Notes: a model not told the origin generated them from the letters alone. Counted from the stretch's first letter, positions 47,800 through 62,280 are shown. The stretch: DNA of 64,000 bases from Orychophragmus violaceus (GCA_030180135.1 CM058235.1:16206720-16270719), one strand, 5' to 3'. Program-made: numbers and translations.

Positions 47800-49215
47800 T
47801 GTATTCAAATAGTGGATATACATAGCCAACTACTTTTTCAACTATTTTATAATTTACATTGGAATACTTTGATAAGATAATCAACTACTATTTTATAATA
47901 TACATAGTTAACTATTTAGATAAGATAAATGACATCATCTTTAAAAGTATACAGCTGTTTTACATGGACAAATTGTTGAAAAATAGTTGGATATATTTGA
48001 CATTCAATCTTAATTATACTCGATGATGTATGGATCTACACAACCAACTATTTTTTCAACTATTTTATAATTTACATTGGAAGACTTTAATAATATAGCT
48101 AACTACTATTTTATAACATACATAGTTAACTATTTATATAAGACAAATTACATCATCTCTTTAGAAGCATACGACTATTTCACGTGGATAGATTGTTGAA
48201 AAAGTAATTGAATATATTTGACATCCAGACTTAGTTATACTCGATGATGTATTCCAATAATGAATGTACATAGTCAACTACTTTTTAACTATTTTATAAT
48301 TTATATTAGAATACTTTGATAAGATAGTCAACTACTATTTTATAACGTACATAGTTAACTATTTAAATAAGACAAATTATATCATCTCTTTAAAAGTATA
48401 CGACTATTTCACGCTGATAAATTATTAGAAAAGTAATTGAATATATTTGACATACAATCTTAATTATATTTGATGATGTATTCGAATAATGTATCTACAT
48501 AGTTAACTACTTTATAATTTACATTGAAATACTTTGATAAGATAGTCAACTACTATTTTATAACGTATATAGTTAACTATTAAATAAGATAAATTACATC
48601 ATCTCTTTAAAATAATATGATTATTTCACGTTGATAAATTGTTGGAAAAGTAATTGAGTATATTTGACATCAATCTTAATTATATTCGATGATGTATTAG
48701 AATATTTGATGTACATAGACATCTAAATTTTCAACTATTTTATAATTTAAATTGGACTACCTTGATAAGATAGCCGACTACTATTTTACAACGTACATAG
48801 TTAACTATTTAGATCAGATAAATTATATCATAGTTTTAAAGTATACGACTATTTAGAATATTGGATGTATATAGTCAACTGCTTTTCAACTATTTTATAA
48901 TTTACATTGGAATACTTTGATAAGATAGTTAGCTATTATTTTAAAATATACATAGTTAACTATTTAGATAAGATATATTACATAATCTTTAAAAGTATAC
49001 AACTATTTCAAGCGGATAAATTGTTGAAAAAATAGTTGGATATTAGAATTCAATATTAATTATACTCGATGATATATTCGAATAATAGATGTATATAATA
49101 ACTATTTTATCATTTATATTGGAATACTTTACTATCTTAGTTAACTATTTATATAAAATTAATTACATCATATCTTTATAAGTATACGACTATTTCACGA
49201 GAGATGTTAAAATAG
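47800..49215 (+). repeat. Tandem array, ~220-bp unit, about 7 copies
   Basis: CAACTATTTTATAATTTACA recurs near 47,839, 48,058, 48,286, 48,508 (shortened), 48,732, 48,888 and 49,101. Spacing is about 219-228 bp except for one 156-bp interval, from a deleted unit. Each unit also has ACATAGTTAACTATTTAGAT, ACGACTATTTCACG and CTCGATGATGTATTCGAATA-like segments. Divergence between units is moderate. AT-rich, non-coding, satellite-like. Confidence 0.92.
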
Positions 49216-50994
49216 TCTACTACATCTGTATATTAAGTCAAGAGAAAATAAAACGAGTTCGATGAAAAAAAAGCAAAATAGATAAAGTTACAAAAGAAGG
49301 AGAGTGATTGTGAAAGAAAAAAAAGGAAGAAAGAGAATTGTCAGAAAATAATGCTAAGATAAATAGACTAAAAAGACATTTTTACATACCTTCAAAAGCA
49401 TTTTTTTTTTATTTTCGTAATTTGTGTCTCTTTTTAAGCTACGACACCTAATTTTTCTTTTTATGTCAAAAGGTGATCAATTATTACATGTATTTTATTA
49501 TTCGAATCCAAAACTCGTTTAATGCATGATGTTTACAAAAAATAAAAGATCCTGTATATATAAAAATAATAAATTATATTTTTTTCTTCTTTAACCTTTA
49601 GATACTTAATCCAAGGTTTTGTCTAGTACATCTGCAAAGAGAAAAAAATGTTGAAATGAAATTTTAAATTTGTTAACTTCAACTTTTCATTTTTTTAATG
49701 AAAAGAGTCGAGATATTAATTACAAGAACGAAACATCAATACTTTGGTTATCTTAATAACGAAGCAAATATTCTTAATTAAAATGAGAAGAAAACAAATC
49801 AGAGAAGATTGAAAAATTTATCTGAACGCTTGTGATTAAATAGTAAGGATGAATTGTGGATGCTACCACATTTTGGATTCGATTTTTTTACTATGCGAAA
49901 TTAACACATATATATATTTCAGACACTTATATGGATATGAACTCTTGTTTTAGAAGGTTTATTTGTTACCCAAATTTTTTTACACATGAACTACATTTGT
50001 TTTTGGAGATTAATCTGAGTTTCTTTATAGGTTAAGGATATCTCCAAATTAAACAAAAAAATAGATCTTTGCATTTCATATACATAAGTTTTATCATATA
50101 GACCAAATTTTTTTTACATCTTTTAGTTCCTCTTTTACTTTTATCTTCTATTGAATTACATAAATTATTTTATTTTTTATGAACAATTGGATAATAAATA
50201 CAAAATGAGAATGAAATTAGTTAAACGGACATAATGTGACATAAAGACTAATTTATTGTTATTATCGGTAAAATATTTTACACATTTACCATTTGTTTAG
50301 TATCATGAGAAACCAACTTTATATTCATTTCTTTTGAATGTTATATTTTTTAGAAGTACAATATAACTCTTGTACATGTTAAATATTTATATTATAAGAT
50401 AATCATTAAATATATTGCTAATTTTATATTTAACAAGTTATATCGGTAATTTGTCAAATGATAACAACATTTATAATAGTTATTATTTTATATTTGTATA
50501 TAACAAGTTAACTTACTAAATAAAAATAATTGAAACGAAACTAAATGTCAACCTAAATTAAAGATTAAAAAATATTGTTTTTTTATCAATCATTATACCA
50601 ATAACCACAACACTAACAATGTTGATTATGCTGAAATGCTGAATACTGAACAAAAATCCCAACCACAATGGTGATTATGCTGAAATGTCGAAATATCGAA
50701 CAACAAATCCCAACTTTTCATTATAATAGTAGATAAATATTGAAACATATTGCTAAGTTTATATTTAATAAATGTACATATTTTTGAAACATGTTAACAT
50801 GTCTGTTGTATCATGTAAATATGTAAATGTATATCTAACTTTCTACTTATCATACTAACCAAATTAGTAATTCATGTTAGTGTATGTAAGTTTGTGTGTT
50901 ATACGTGTTATACATTTGTTTAATGCGATAAAGAAAGTATAACTCATTAAACAATGTTTATGGTCGCCGTGATATGTTCAAAGTTTCAATTTCC
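49216..50994. other. AT-rich intergenic stretch
   Basis: No gene or known element. A short diverged duplication around GTTGATTATGCTGAAATG and GGTGATTATGCTGAAATG lies at 50,618-50,720. Confidence 0.5.
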
Positions 50995-51740
50995 TACAGC
51001 TACATTGCAAGTGCACAAAATAAAATTTTAGTATATAGGGGTTGAATCCACGGAGACTTGACTCTTACAATAGACTTTATAGTGTCAAGTTAAGCTAAGC
51101 AAAATAGTGAATAAAAATAAAAAAATGCAAGAAAGTAAATAGAACGGCTTGTAAGCAAGAAGGAAAAACGTCAAGCTCAGAGAAATTATCAGGAAATCAT
51201 GAAATAAACTAATCAATCAATCGTGATCAAATTAAGAACAGTTCCAGAACTAGAAACACAAAAATATAACAAACCAACTTTCGTTGTGAATATTAACTAT
51301 GTCTAACAACCTAGAAAACTAAATTTCTTTGCGAGTTCTAGAGTTCTAAACATGCATTAATCTCGGGTTCGTTCATTCACAATTTCCTTAAACCAAATTT
51401 CTTTGCGAATAGACAAATTTCTCACCTAGGTTCTTTTCTACCTAATCAATCAACTTTCGTTGCGAGAATCAACATAATATCAATAATCTAAGAAAGCATT
51501 AAAGAGATTAATAGAAGAATAAAAGGGGTTCGAAATCTTCTCTCTGTCGAATATCTAATCAGCCCCAAAAGCTCTAATCTCTCTCAATGTAGAAATAAAG
51601 CGTAAGTAAAGCGTAGCCTAAACAATGACTTAAAACCTGTTATATAATAGGTAAAACACGTTTTGGGCTTCTTTATAATTATGAGAAACTTTTGAGACTT
51701 TGTACAAATCTCCAAAAGTCTTGAAAACTGGCGAGAAATC
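50995..51740 (-). repeat. LTR fragment related to the nested Athila-like family
   Basis: Same order of motifs as the 30,138-31,311 LTR: TGCAAGTGCACA, a GAATCCAC.GGA block, TCTAACAACCTAG, GAGTTCTAAACATGCATTAA, CCAAATTTCTTTGCGAATAG and CAACTTTCGTTG. It is diverged and stops matching after about 51,740. No internal element sequence adjoins it, so it is a truncated or solo LTR. Confidence 0.8.
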
Positions 51741-52639
51741 AATTTGATGTTATTTCTTTTTGATAATGTTCAAATAGAGTCAAACATGTCTGCAGTGTTC
51801 TTTGCTATTTGTATGCAACATAAATCCATTCGTAATTAATTTATTAATGAGAAACAAAAATCTTGATTTTGGAGCTCATGAAAGAGCACATGAAGCCTTA
51901 CATGATCATATTTGAAACAATTTGTTATCGTGTTTAACAATGTAACTAATGAATATCAAATAACATTTTTTTATTGAGACATAACTCTTTTGTGGAGTGT
52001 ATTTTATAAATAAATTTTAAGAATCTTATGAATATAAATGCAACTTAGAGAGTTGAGTCTTATGAGTAATAATATGTAGAATTCATATCACAATAATATT
52101 AGATTTTAATAGAGTTACAAAATCAGTAATATCTAAACTTTTTGAATAACAAAAGGTTTTGAATGAAATTTAAAAATCCTTAAACCAATAACAATGAATT
52201 TTACTAAGATTTTTAAATCCACAAACTAATAACCTCTTTTAGTTAATTATAGTCTCTCGTTTTTCTGTACACAACAATTTCACTTATTATCATTTATGCG
52301 CTTTCATAAATGAGAAAACATATTTTCTCTTCTCTCATTCAATCTTCTCACCTTCCTAAGCTCCATTTAATTGCACTTTGATATTTCATCATCCCAAATA
52401 TATTACTGGAATTTATCTTGCTTATACGTGGCATAAACTATGAAATTGTTTTTTTTTTGTTTCACGAGTCGAATCACCGAGTTATGTTTGAACACAACCA
52501 AATTAAATAGCTCTCTTTTGTATACCTATTTTACTCTTCCAAATACCTTAACAATAACGTGAAAATTTATATGCAAATTTACTTGTTTATATGATATAAT
52601 AACTGTTAGTCCGTTATAAAACATTAAGTTACTTATTTT
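51741..52639. other. AT-rich intergenic stretch
   Basis: No coding or structural feature is supported. Confidence 0.5.
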
Positions 52640-54750
52640 ATTGTGTAAAAAAATTTTTAAATACACAATAATATAATTTAATATGTTGTTACAAAATATA
52701 ACTTTAAATCAAAAATACTAACTTCATTATCACATTTTGGTAAATTTATATATTTCATATGATACATAGTTAATTGAAAAATACATCATAAATGTTAACA
52801 TGAAATAATTAAGTTAATATGTGCCCTAAAAATTAAAGGTTATATATATACATATATATAAAGTATAATAAATAATAACATATTGTACATGTTGAATGTT
52901 AAAACCAACTTAAATTCTTGTTAGGTGCAAGAAAGCTATATGATATGCTAGCAATCGTCAAATTTAAAGTTAGAGTATATGTAAATAGATTATATGTACT
53001 ACAATAATTACATACATGATTTTTTTATAATATATTGCTATATCAATTTAAATGTTAGCAAAACTAAATAAATTGTTAACCATACTAGCTACAATGTTAG
53101 CTATAATTATAATGTACACTATAGTAAGTAAGGCTTGCACTTCTTTTAATATTAAGTGCAAAAATGGTTGAAAGAAGAATATGTAATATTTTTACATTTC
53201 TTTAAATGTTAGATATATTGTTTACGTGGTAAATACAATGTTATATTGGTAATAAATTCTAAATTAAATATATTATTATGTGCTAAAAATCCTTACAAAT
53301 AAATATTAATCGTTAAAAAATATATAATCGGTTACAATAATAATATTCAGTGTTAAAAATATAGTTTACAACTTTATTATATCTTTTAAATTGTAATCAT
53401 GAAGTTAGACGTATATGAGAATAGTTAACTTTAATATATTTAATGAAAATTTTTTTAGACAAACCTATTGATGAGTTTTTGGTGTGGTTCATTATTCTTT
53501 TCAACATCATTTTCAAAAATCATCTAAGCAAGTGATAAACATCAATAAGACCACACAAAAGAGAATTTACCAGATCTAAAGAGGATTATAAACATTTACA
53601 TGACTTTCACTAGATTTGTTATACATCTTCATCATATTTTTAATGAATCTTCACCGGATAAAAGAAACTTGGTTGTTGAATCCAAGAGCTCTGTTGACTC
53701 TCTTCCTTCTGAACTTTCACAAAATCCAACAATCCCTAAAATATAACGAGGAAGAAACACTACCAAAAGGCCAAGCTACAATTTCAAAAGATTATCTAGC
53801 TACAATGTCCACACATCCAGGGGATAATGAAAACATATTGAAGCCAAGTTTACAACAATTTGAGAAGACATATGACAAGTAGATTTAGGCAACAACGGAG
53901 CTTCGAATCATTGAAGAGTGTTTCAAAAAGCATATTACCTATTAAAGGATCAGATAAACCAAGACTGCTAGAAGCATAAGTCAAAGAGATGCAATCAATT
54001 GTGTCTAAAAAGAAATAGAGCCAGACAAACCAGCTCTTGCTACTATTCTACCATCTTTTCAGAATTGAATTAAAAAAACTTAGAATTTATAAATGTGGCT
54101 TGATTAGAGAACCTTGTGATTACGACTAAGCAAAAACTCTCTATCACTAACACTTGTAGTCCCAAAAAGTTTAAACCCCATTCACAGAAAGACCCGAATT
54201 ACTCTTAGAATCCTAAAGATTCTAAATATTCACATATTCCATATTTTGAACATGTGATTCTACCATTTTTATCATTTACAACATTCATCAAAATTTTAAT
54301 GAAAAACTGATTTTATTATATATGGCAATCGTCTAATACCTTTATTGTAAACAATGACTACATTTTCTCTATACTATTACAAATCTAGCAAATCATAATA
54401 TTCACTATTTCATTTCTTTATTATTATTTTATTTGTTTTTTGTAGTAAAATATTGGTTTTCAAATATACTTTATTATTAAACCAACATAAAAGTGACTTG
54501 ACAATTCTACTAGTTAGTCCCTAAAAGTGTTTGTGCAAGTTTTTATAGTGAAGTATAGATATGAACCATTGATTAATATAGTGTAGTATTAATTATATAA
54601 TATTGAATATATGTAATAATGGTAATAAGATGTGATTTGTCAAAAAATTATATTCATGGAATGATTAGTAAGTTAATTACTCATTGACCATGTTTGTTCT
54701 CTGATGAATCTACTAATCTCAAGAGCATCACTCATGTCATGAGTAAGATT
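52640..54750 (+). repeat. Unit 1 of the ~2-kb array
   Basis: The most diverged at its left edge. An open frame (53,616-53,882) covers the AATCTTCACCGG region. The second conserved frame (53,870-54,080) has stops here. Confidence 0.85.
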
Positions 54751-56833
54751 TTACTGTGTTAAACAAAATTAAAATATACAATAATACAATTTAATATTTT
54801 GTTACAAAAGATAACTTTAAAATCAACACTACTAATTTCGTTATCATGTTTGGTAAACTTATATATTTCATAAGATACATATTTAATTGAAAAATACATC
54901 ATAAATGTTAACAAAACAATAATTAAGTTAACATGAACTATAAAAATTAGAGATTGAATATATGTACATCTCAATTATAATAAATAACTAATATATTGTA
55001 TATGTTCTATGTTAAAATCAGCTGTAAGCTACATAATATGATAACAATCACCAAATTTGAAATTAGTGTATATGTAAATAGATTATATGTACTACAATAT
55101 GTTAGCTATATCAATTTAAATGTTAGGAAAACTAATTAAATTGTTAATCATACTAGCTACAATTAGCTACAATGTTAGCTATAATTATAGTGTTAACTAA
55201 AGTAAGTAACACTTGCACCTCTTCTAATATTAAATGCAAAAATGTCTGAAGAATTTGTTATGTTTTGACATTTCTTTAAATGTTAGATATATTATTTACA
55301 GGGTAAATAAAATGTTAAATTGGTATTAAATATTAATTTAAATATATTATTACGTGTATTTTAATTTTTTTATAAGCCTTATACTAGTTAACAAAGTATA
55401 TAATCGGTTACAATAATAATATCCAGTGTTAAAATACAGTTTACAACTTAGTTATATTTTTTTAAATTATAATCAAGAAGTTAAATGTATATTACAATAG
55501 TTATCTTTAATATATTTAATGAAATTTTTTTTGGACAAACCTATTTATGAGTTTTTAGTGTGGTTCATTATTTTTTTAAACATCATTTTCAAAATCATCT
55601 AAGCAAGTAATAAACATCAATAAAATCATACAAAAGAGAATTTTCCAGATCAGAAGAGGATTATTAAATATTTACATGACTTTCACTAGATTATTCTACA
55701 TCTTCATCATATTTTTAATGAATCTTCACCGGATAAAGGAAACTTAGTTGTTAAAGCCAAGAGCTCTGTTGATTCCTTTCCTTATGAACTTTCACAAAAT
55801 CAGCAATCCCCAAAAGATAACAAGAAAGCAACACAACCAAAAGGTTAAGCTATAATTTCAAACAATATTCTGGCTACAATGTCCAAACATCCAGAGGATA
55901 TGAATACATATTGAATCCAAATTTACTATAGTTTGAGAAGACATATGACAAGTAGATTTAGACAACGACGGAGCTTCGAATCATTAAAGAGCGTTTTAAA
56001 AGGCATCTTACCTATTAAAGGGTCAAATAAACCAAGACAGCTAGAAGCAAAAGTAAAAGAGATGCAATCAATTGTGTCTAAAAAGAAACGAAGCCAGATA
56101 AAGCAGCTCTTGGTACTACTCTACAATTTTTTGAATATTGAATTTAAAAAATAGGAATTATAAATGTGGTTTGATTAGAGAGCTTTGGGATTACGACTAA
56201 GCAAAAACTCTCTATCACTGACACTTGTAAACCCGAAAATCCTAAACCCATTCACTGAAAGACTCAGTAACTCTTGGAATCCTGAAGATTTCAAATATAA
56301 CATAACATTTATTCGCATATTCCATATTTTGAACATGTGATTCTACCATTTTTATCATTTACAACATTCATCAAAATTTTAATAAAAAACTGATTTTATT
56401 TTATATGGCAATCGTCTAATACCTTTATTGTAAACAGTGAATACATATTCTCTATACTATTACAAATCTAGCAAATCATAGTATTCACTATTTCATTTCT
56501 CTATTATTATTTTATTTGTTTTTTGTAGTAAAATATTGGGTTTCAAATATACTTTGTTATTAAACCAACATAAAAATGACTTGGCAGTTCTACTAGCTAA
56601 TCCCAAAGAGTGTTTGTGCAAGTTTTTATAGTGAAGTATAGATATGAACCATTGATTAATATAATGTAGTATTAATTATTTAATATTGAATATATGTAAT
56701 AATAGTAATAAGATGTGATTTGTTAAAAAATTATATTCATGGAATTATTAGTAAGTTAGTTACTCATTGACCATGTTTGTTCTCTGATGAATGTACTAAT
56801 CTCAAGAGCATCACTTATGTCATGAGTAAGATT
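54751..56833 (+). repeat. Unit 2 of the ~2-kb array
   Basis: Holds the longest intact version of the basic frame (55,933-56,154, 73 codons: RRSFESLKSVLKGILPIKGS and KVKEMQSIVSKKKRSQIK). No family is recognised. Confidence 0.85.
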
Positions 56834-58888
56834 TTACTGTGTTAAACAAAAATTAAAATATACAATAATATAATTTAATATGTTGTTACAAAAGATAACT
56901 TTAAAATCAACACTATTAATTTCGATATCATGTTTTGATAAACTTATATATTTCACAAGATACATATTTAATTAAAAAATACATCATAAATGTTAACAAA
57001 ACAATAATTAAGTTAACATGCACTATAAAAATTAGAGATTGAATATATGTATATCTCAATTATAATAAATAACTAATATATTGTACATATTCTATGTTAA
57101 AATCAGCTCAAATTATTGTTAGGTGCAAGTAAGCTACATGATATGATAACAATCACTAAATTTGAAATTAGTGTATATGTAAATAGATTATATGTACTAC
57201 AATAGTTGCTTACACAATTTTTTATAATATGTTAGCTATATCAATTTAAATGTTAGCAAAACTAATTAAATTATTGATCATAATAGCTACAATTAGCTAC
57301 AATGTTAGCTATAATGATAGTGTTAACTAAATTAAGTAACACTTGCACCTCTTTTAATATTAAATGCAAAAATGTCTGAAGAATTTGTTATGTTTTGACA
57401 TTTATTTAAATGTTAGATATATTATTTACACGGTAAATAAAATGTTAAATTGGTAATAAATACTAAATTAAATATATTATTACGTGTGTTTTGTTTTTTT
57501 ATAAGCTTTATACTCGTTAACAAAATATATAATCGGTTACAATAAGAATATCCAGTGTTAGAAATATAGTTTACAACTTAATTATATCTTTTAAATTATA
57601 ATAGAGAAGTTAAACGTATATTGCAATAGTTATCTTTAATATATTTAATGAAATTTTTTTGGACAAATCTATTGATGAGTTTTTGGTGTGGTTCATTATT
57701 TTTTTCAACATCATTTTCAAAATCATCTAAGCAAGTAATAAACATCAATAAAATCATACAAAAGAGAATTTTCCAAATTAGAAGAAGATTATTAAACATT
57801 TACATGACTTTCACTAGATTATTCTACATCTTCATCATATTTTTAATGAATCTTCACCGGATAAAAGAAACTTAGTTGTTAAAGCCAAGAGCTCTGTTGA
57901 TTCCTTTCCTTCTGAACTTTCACAAAATCAACAATCTCCAAAAGATAACAAGAAAGCAACACAACCAAAAGGTTAAACTATAATTTCAAACAATATTTTG
58001 GCTACAATGTCCAAACATCCAGAGGATAATGAATACATATTGAAGCCAAGTTTACAACAATTTGAGAAGACATAAGACAAGTAGATTTAGGCAACGACGG
58101 AGCTTCGAATCATTAAAGAGCGTTTTAAAAGGCATCTTACCTATTAAAGGGTCAAATAAACCAAGACAGCTAGAAGCAAAAGTAAAAGAGATGCAATCAA
58201 TTGTGTCTAAAAAGAAACAGAGCCAGACAAAGCAGATCTTGCTACTACTCTAAATTTTTTTGAATATTGAATTTAAAAAATAGGAATTATAAATGTGGTT
58301 TGATTAGAGAGCTTTGTGATTACGACTAAGCAAAAACTCTCTATCACTGACACTTGTAAACCCGAAAATCCTAAACCCATTCACTGAAAGACTCAGTAAC
58401 TCTTGGAATCCTGAAGATTCCAAATATAACATAACATTTATTCGCATATTCCATATTTTGAACATGTGATTCTACCATTTTTATCATTTACAACATTCAT
58501 CAAAATTTTAATGAAAAACTGATTTTATTATATATGGCATAATTTTTTTGTTGAATACTTTTATTAATTTATTATTATATCATTATACTTTTCACTTCAC
58601 ATACTAATCATCATTATGGTATACACAATATAATTACAAGACCTAATATGTTGTACTGCTCACTTTGGTAGAAAACCAAATAGTGAAAAAGAAGCGAATT
58701 TACGAAATGACCATCATTATCTATAGGGAATAAGAAGAACAAAAAGTAAACTAAAAAAAAAGAGTCGTAATAATCACTAAACAACAACAATTAATATGTA
58801 AAGTTGGTCTATAGTCTCATATCTTTCTTATAAACATTGACTACATCTTCTCTACTACTATTACAAGAGCAACACTCATGTCAAGATT
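56834..58888 (+). repeat. Unit 3 of the ~2-kb array
   Basis: Very similar to unit 2 for its first ~1.7 kb. From about 58,545 it carries a segment (to about 58,830) missing from units 1-2, and it lacks a segment present there. The basic frame is open at 58,062-58,253. Confidence 0.85.
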
Positions 58889-61515
58889 TTACTGTGTTAA
58901 ACAAAAATTAAAATATACAATAATATAATTTAATATGTTGTTACAAAAGATAACTTAAAAATCAGCACTACTAATTTCGTTATCATGTTTTGGTAAACTT
59001 ATATATTTCACAAGATACATATTTAATTGAAAAATGCATCATAAATGTTAACAAATCAATAATTAAGTTAACATGTGCCATAAAAAATAGAGAGTGAATA
59101 TATGTATATCTAAAGTATAATAAATAATTATTATATTGTACATGTTTGATTTTAAAATCAGCTCAAATTTTTGTTAGGTGCAAGTAAGTTATATGATATG
59201 ATAACAATCCTCAAATTTAAAATTAGCACATATGTAAATATATTATATGTACTACAATAGTTGTATACACGATTTTTTTTATAATATGTTAGCTATATCA
59301 ATTTAAATGTTAGCAAAACTAATTAAATTGTTAACCACACTAGCTACAATAGCTACAATGTTAGCTATAATTATAGTGTTAACTATAGTAAGTAAGACAT
59401 GCATATGTTTTAATATTAAACACAAGAAAAGTACGATTGAATAATTTTTAAAGTTTTGATGTTTATTCAGTGTTAGATATATTGTATACACGGTAAATAA
59501 AATGTTAGATTGATAATAAATATGAAATTAAATAGATTTAAAAAAATCCTTACAAATAAATATAATTCATTAACAAAATATATAATCGGTTACAATAATA
59601 ATACCCAATGTTAAATATATAGTATACAACTTCATTATATCTCTTAAATTGTAATCAAGAAGTTAGACGTATATGAGAATAATTATCTTTCATATATTTA
59701 ATGAAAAATGTTTTAAAAAAATCTATTGATGAGTTCTTTGTGTGGTTCGTTATTTTTTCAACATCATTTTCAAAAATCATCTAAGCAAGTGATAAACAAT
59801 ATCAATAAAAACATACAAAAGGAAATCTACAATATCTCAAGAAGATTATTCAACATTTACATGATTTTCACTAGATTATTTTACATCTTCATCATATTTT
59901 TAGTGAATCTTCACCGGATATTTGCAAAATTCCCACTATTTCCACCAGATTTTTTTGGATCTTCATCGTAGTTTTGTTGGATTTTCATCGAAATTTCCTC
60001 TCATATTGATCAAAAAGAAAGAAAAAAAAACAAATATGCATATTTCATAGTTGAAGAAACAAAAAAAGTGTATGAAAAAGATGAAAGAAAGAGGAAAGAG
60101 AGAAAAAAAAACGTAGGATAATAAATAAAGAATAGTGAACATATATCTGGGTGATAGAGTTATATATACATAATTAATTAAATAATTAGTTTTCTAACAA
60201 AGTTATTTTAAAAATTAACAAAGTAACAAAGAGAAATAAATGACATACCATATTTATCCTTTTCCGTGTAAATACATAGCATGTGACTGATAAAACTTTA
60301 TTAACTACCGCCATAATTGTTCACTAGCCACCGTTGACATTGTTCATCTCCATCGCAAATACTGTTCATCTTAACCGTTAATCACTATTCATCGCTCATA
60401 ATTGTATATTGAGTATTCCATGCTAACAATATTATATGACACTTATAACAAGTTAACACTAATATTAAATATTTATAACTTTCTAACAATAATAACTAGC
60501 ACTTGTAACAATAGTAATAACAATATCTGACATTCTAATGTGCTAACCTATCTAGTAAGTGTTATTCATCTGAATGTTAACTTCTCTAACATTATTATCA
60601 TGCAATTTACGTGTTCAATAGGTTAGTATGACACTAATATAAATTTTAGTCTAGTTATACGTAATGATTATCATGTTAATCTAGTTATCATATCATACAT
60701 ACAAGTATATTTAGGCAATGAAGGAGCTTTGAATCATTAAAGAACTCTTTAAAAGACATCTTACTTATTAAATGACTAGATAAACCAAGACAGCTATAAG
60801 CAAAAGTAAAAGAGATGCACTCAATTGTGTCTAAAAGAAACGGAACCAGACAAACCATTTATTGCTACTATTCTACCATCTTTGTAGAATTGAATTAAAA
60901 TAGCTTAGGAATAAACATGTGGTTTGATTGGAGAGCTTTGTGATTACGACTAAAAAAAACTCTCTACTAGCGACACTTGTAGACCCGAAAAGCCTAGATC
61001 CATTCACTGAAAGACCCAAGAACTCTTGGAGTCATGAGGATTCCAAGTATAATATAATATTTATTCGCGTATTCTATATTTTGAACATGTGATTCTTCCA
61101 TTTTTTTTTATCATTTACAACATTCATCAAATTTTTGATGGAAAACAAATTCTGTTATATATGACAATCGTCTGATAATTTTTTTAGTTAAAATACTTTT
61201 ATTAACTTATTATTCTATCATTATACTTTTCACCTCACATACTAATCCTCAGTATTATATACATAACATAATTATGCGACCTAATATGTTGTACTACTCA
61301 CTTTTTTTTGTGGAAAATCAAATAGTGAAAAAGAAGTGAATTTACGAAATGATCATTGCTATCTATAAGGAATAGGAAGAACAAAAAGTAAACTAAAAAT
61401 AGAAGTCGTAATAATGTCACTAAACAACCACAGTTAATGTGTAAAGTTGGCCTATAGTATCATACATTTCTTATAAACACTGACTACGTCTTCTCTACTC
61501 CTATTACAAATTTCC
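58889..61515 (+). repeat. Unit 4 of the ~2-kb array, with replacement
   Basis: Follows the unit until CTTCACCGGATA at about 59,920. It then has unrelated sequence to about 60,702, and resumes at ATTTAGGCAATGAAGGAGC. Its right part shares the unit-3 segment. Confidence 0.8.
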
Positions 61516-62280
61516 TAGATATTTTGATGTTAAAGGTTGAGGTAAGTTCCATCTTTTCTCTATCACCAAAATAGTTTTTGAAAATGTTTTGTCAACATTT
61601 GACCATACACTTAATTTCACCTTTTTATGTTTTCTAGCTTAATACCCAAAAAATTGGTTGTATGAAAAAGTGCTAAAAGAAACCAGTTTTAATGTATTTG
61701 GAGAAATAATTGCATTTCACTATCCCCAAAAGAAACCTTGCTTTGTTTGAGGTTTAAGTAAAGATCCAAATGGTTGTTATTTTAGAGGAGTAAAATCTAA
61801 CATAACTATCAATTAAATTTAGTTATTATCTAAACATCTATTTGCTAATTTTTTTTTATTTTTAGTGGAATAATGTGAAATCTATGTTTTAGGTGAAAAA
61901 TCCATTAATTATGCTGGAATTTGTTCATCTCTTCAAAAAAGAGGAATATTAAATTTAATTTTGTTCCTCCTAACTTCCACCATTTCACTCTTTTTATTCC
62001 ACAAATATATATTCTTCTCATTTTATTTATTTCATTGATGTGCAACCATTTGATCCTAAGTGTTAATCTTTATTTTTTTTGCTAAATAGTAAGTGTTAGT
62101 TTTTAAATATATTAAACTTAGTAATGATTCATATATAAAATGATCAGAATAGAAGAAAATACCATCAGTCACTGAGGATCAAGTAGGAAGGCAGTGATTT
62201 TTATTTCAAAGAGTAAAAATAGGATATTACCTCTAGAGATAACAAAGAGACTAATCTAAATTCAAAGAACCCAATCTAAT
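61516..62280. other. AT-rich intergenic stretch
   Basis: No gene or known element is supported. Confidence 0.5.

Larger units (their letters stand above)
52640..61515 (+). repeat. Tandem array of four ~2.07-kb units
   Basis: Four head-to-tail units start at about 52,640, 54,751, 56,834 and 58,889. Each start reads TTACTGTGTTAAACAAAA or a diverged form, followed by an AATATACAATAATATAATTT-like tract. Shared marks per unit include GCTACAATGTTAGCTATAAT, AATCTTCACCGGATA, GGAGCTTCGAATCATT, GAGATGCAATCAATTGTGTC and ATTACGACTAAGCAAAAACT. Units 1-2 and unit 3 lack different ~300-bp parts, and unit 4 has a ~0.8-kb replacement. The element class is unknown. Confidence 0.9.

Noticed and set aside
47800..49215. 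CRISPR-like array
   Set aside because: Units are ~220 bp and repeat over their full length with no unique spacers. The window is plant nuclear DNA.
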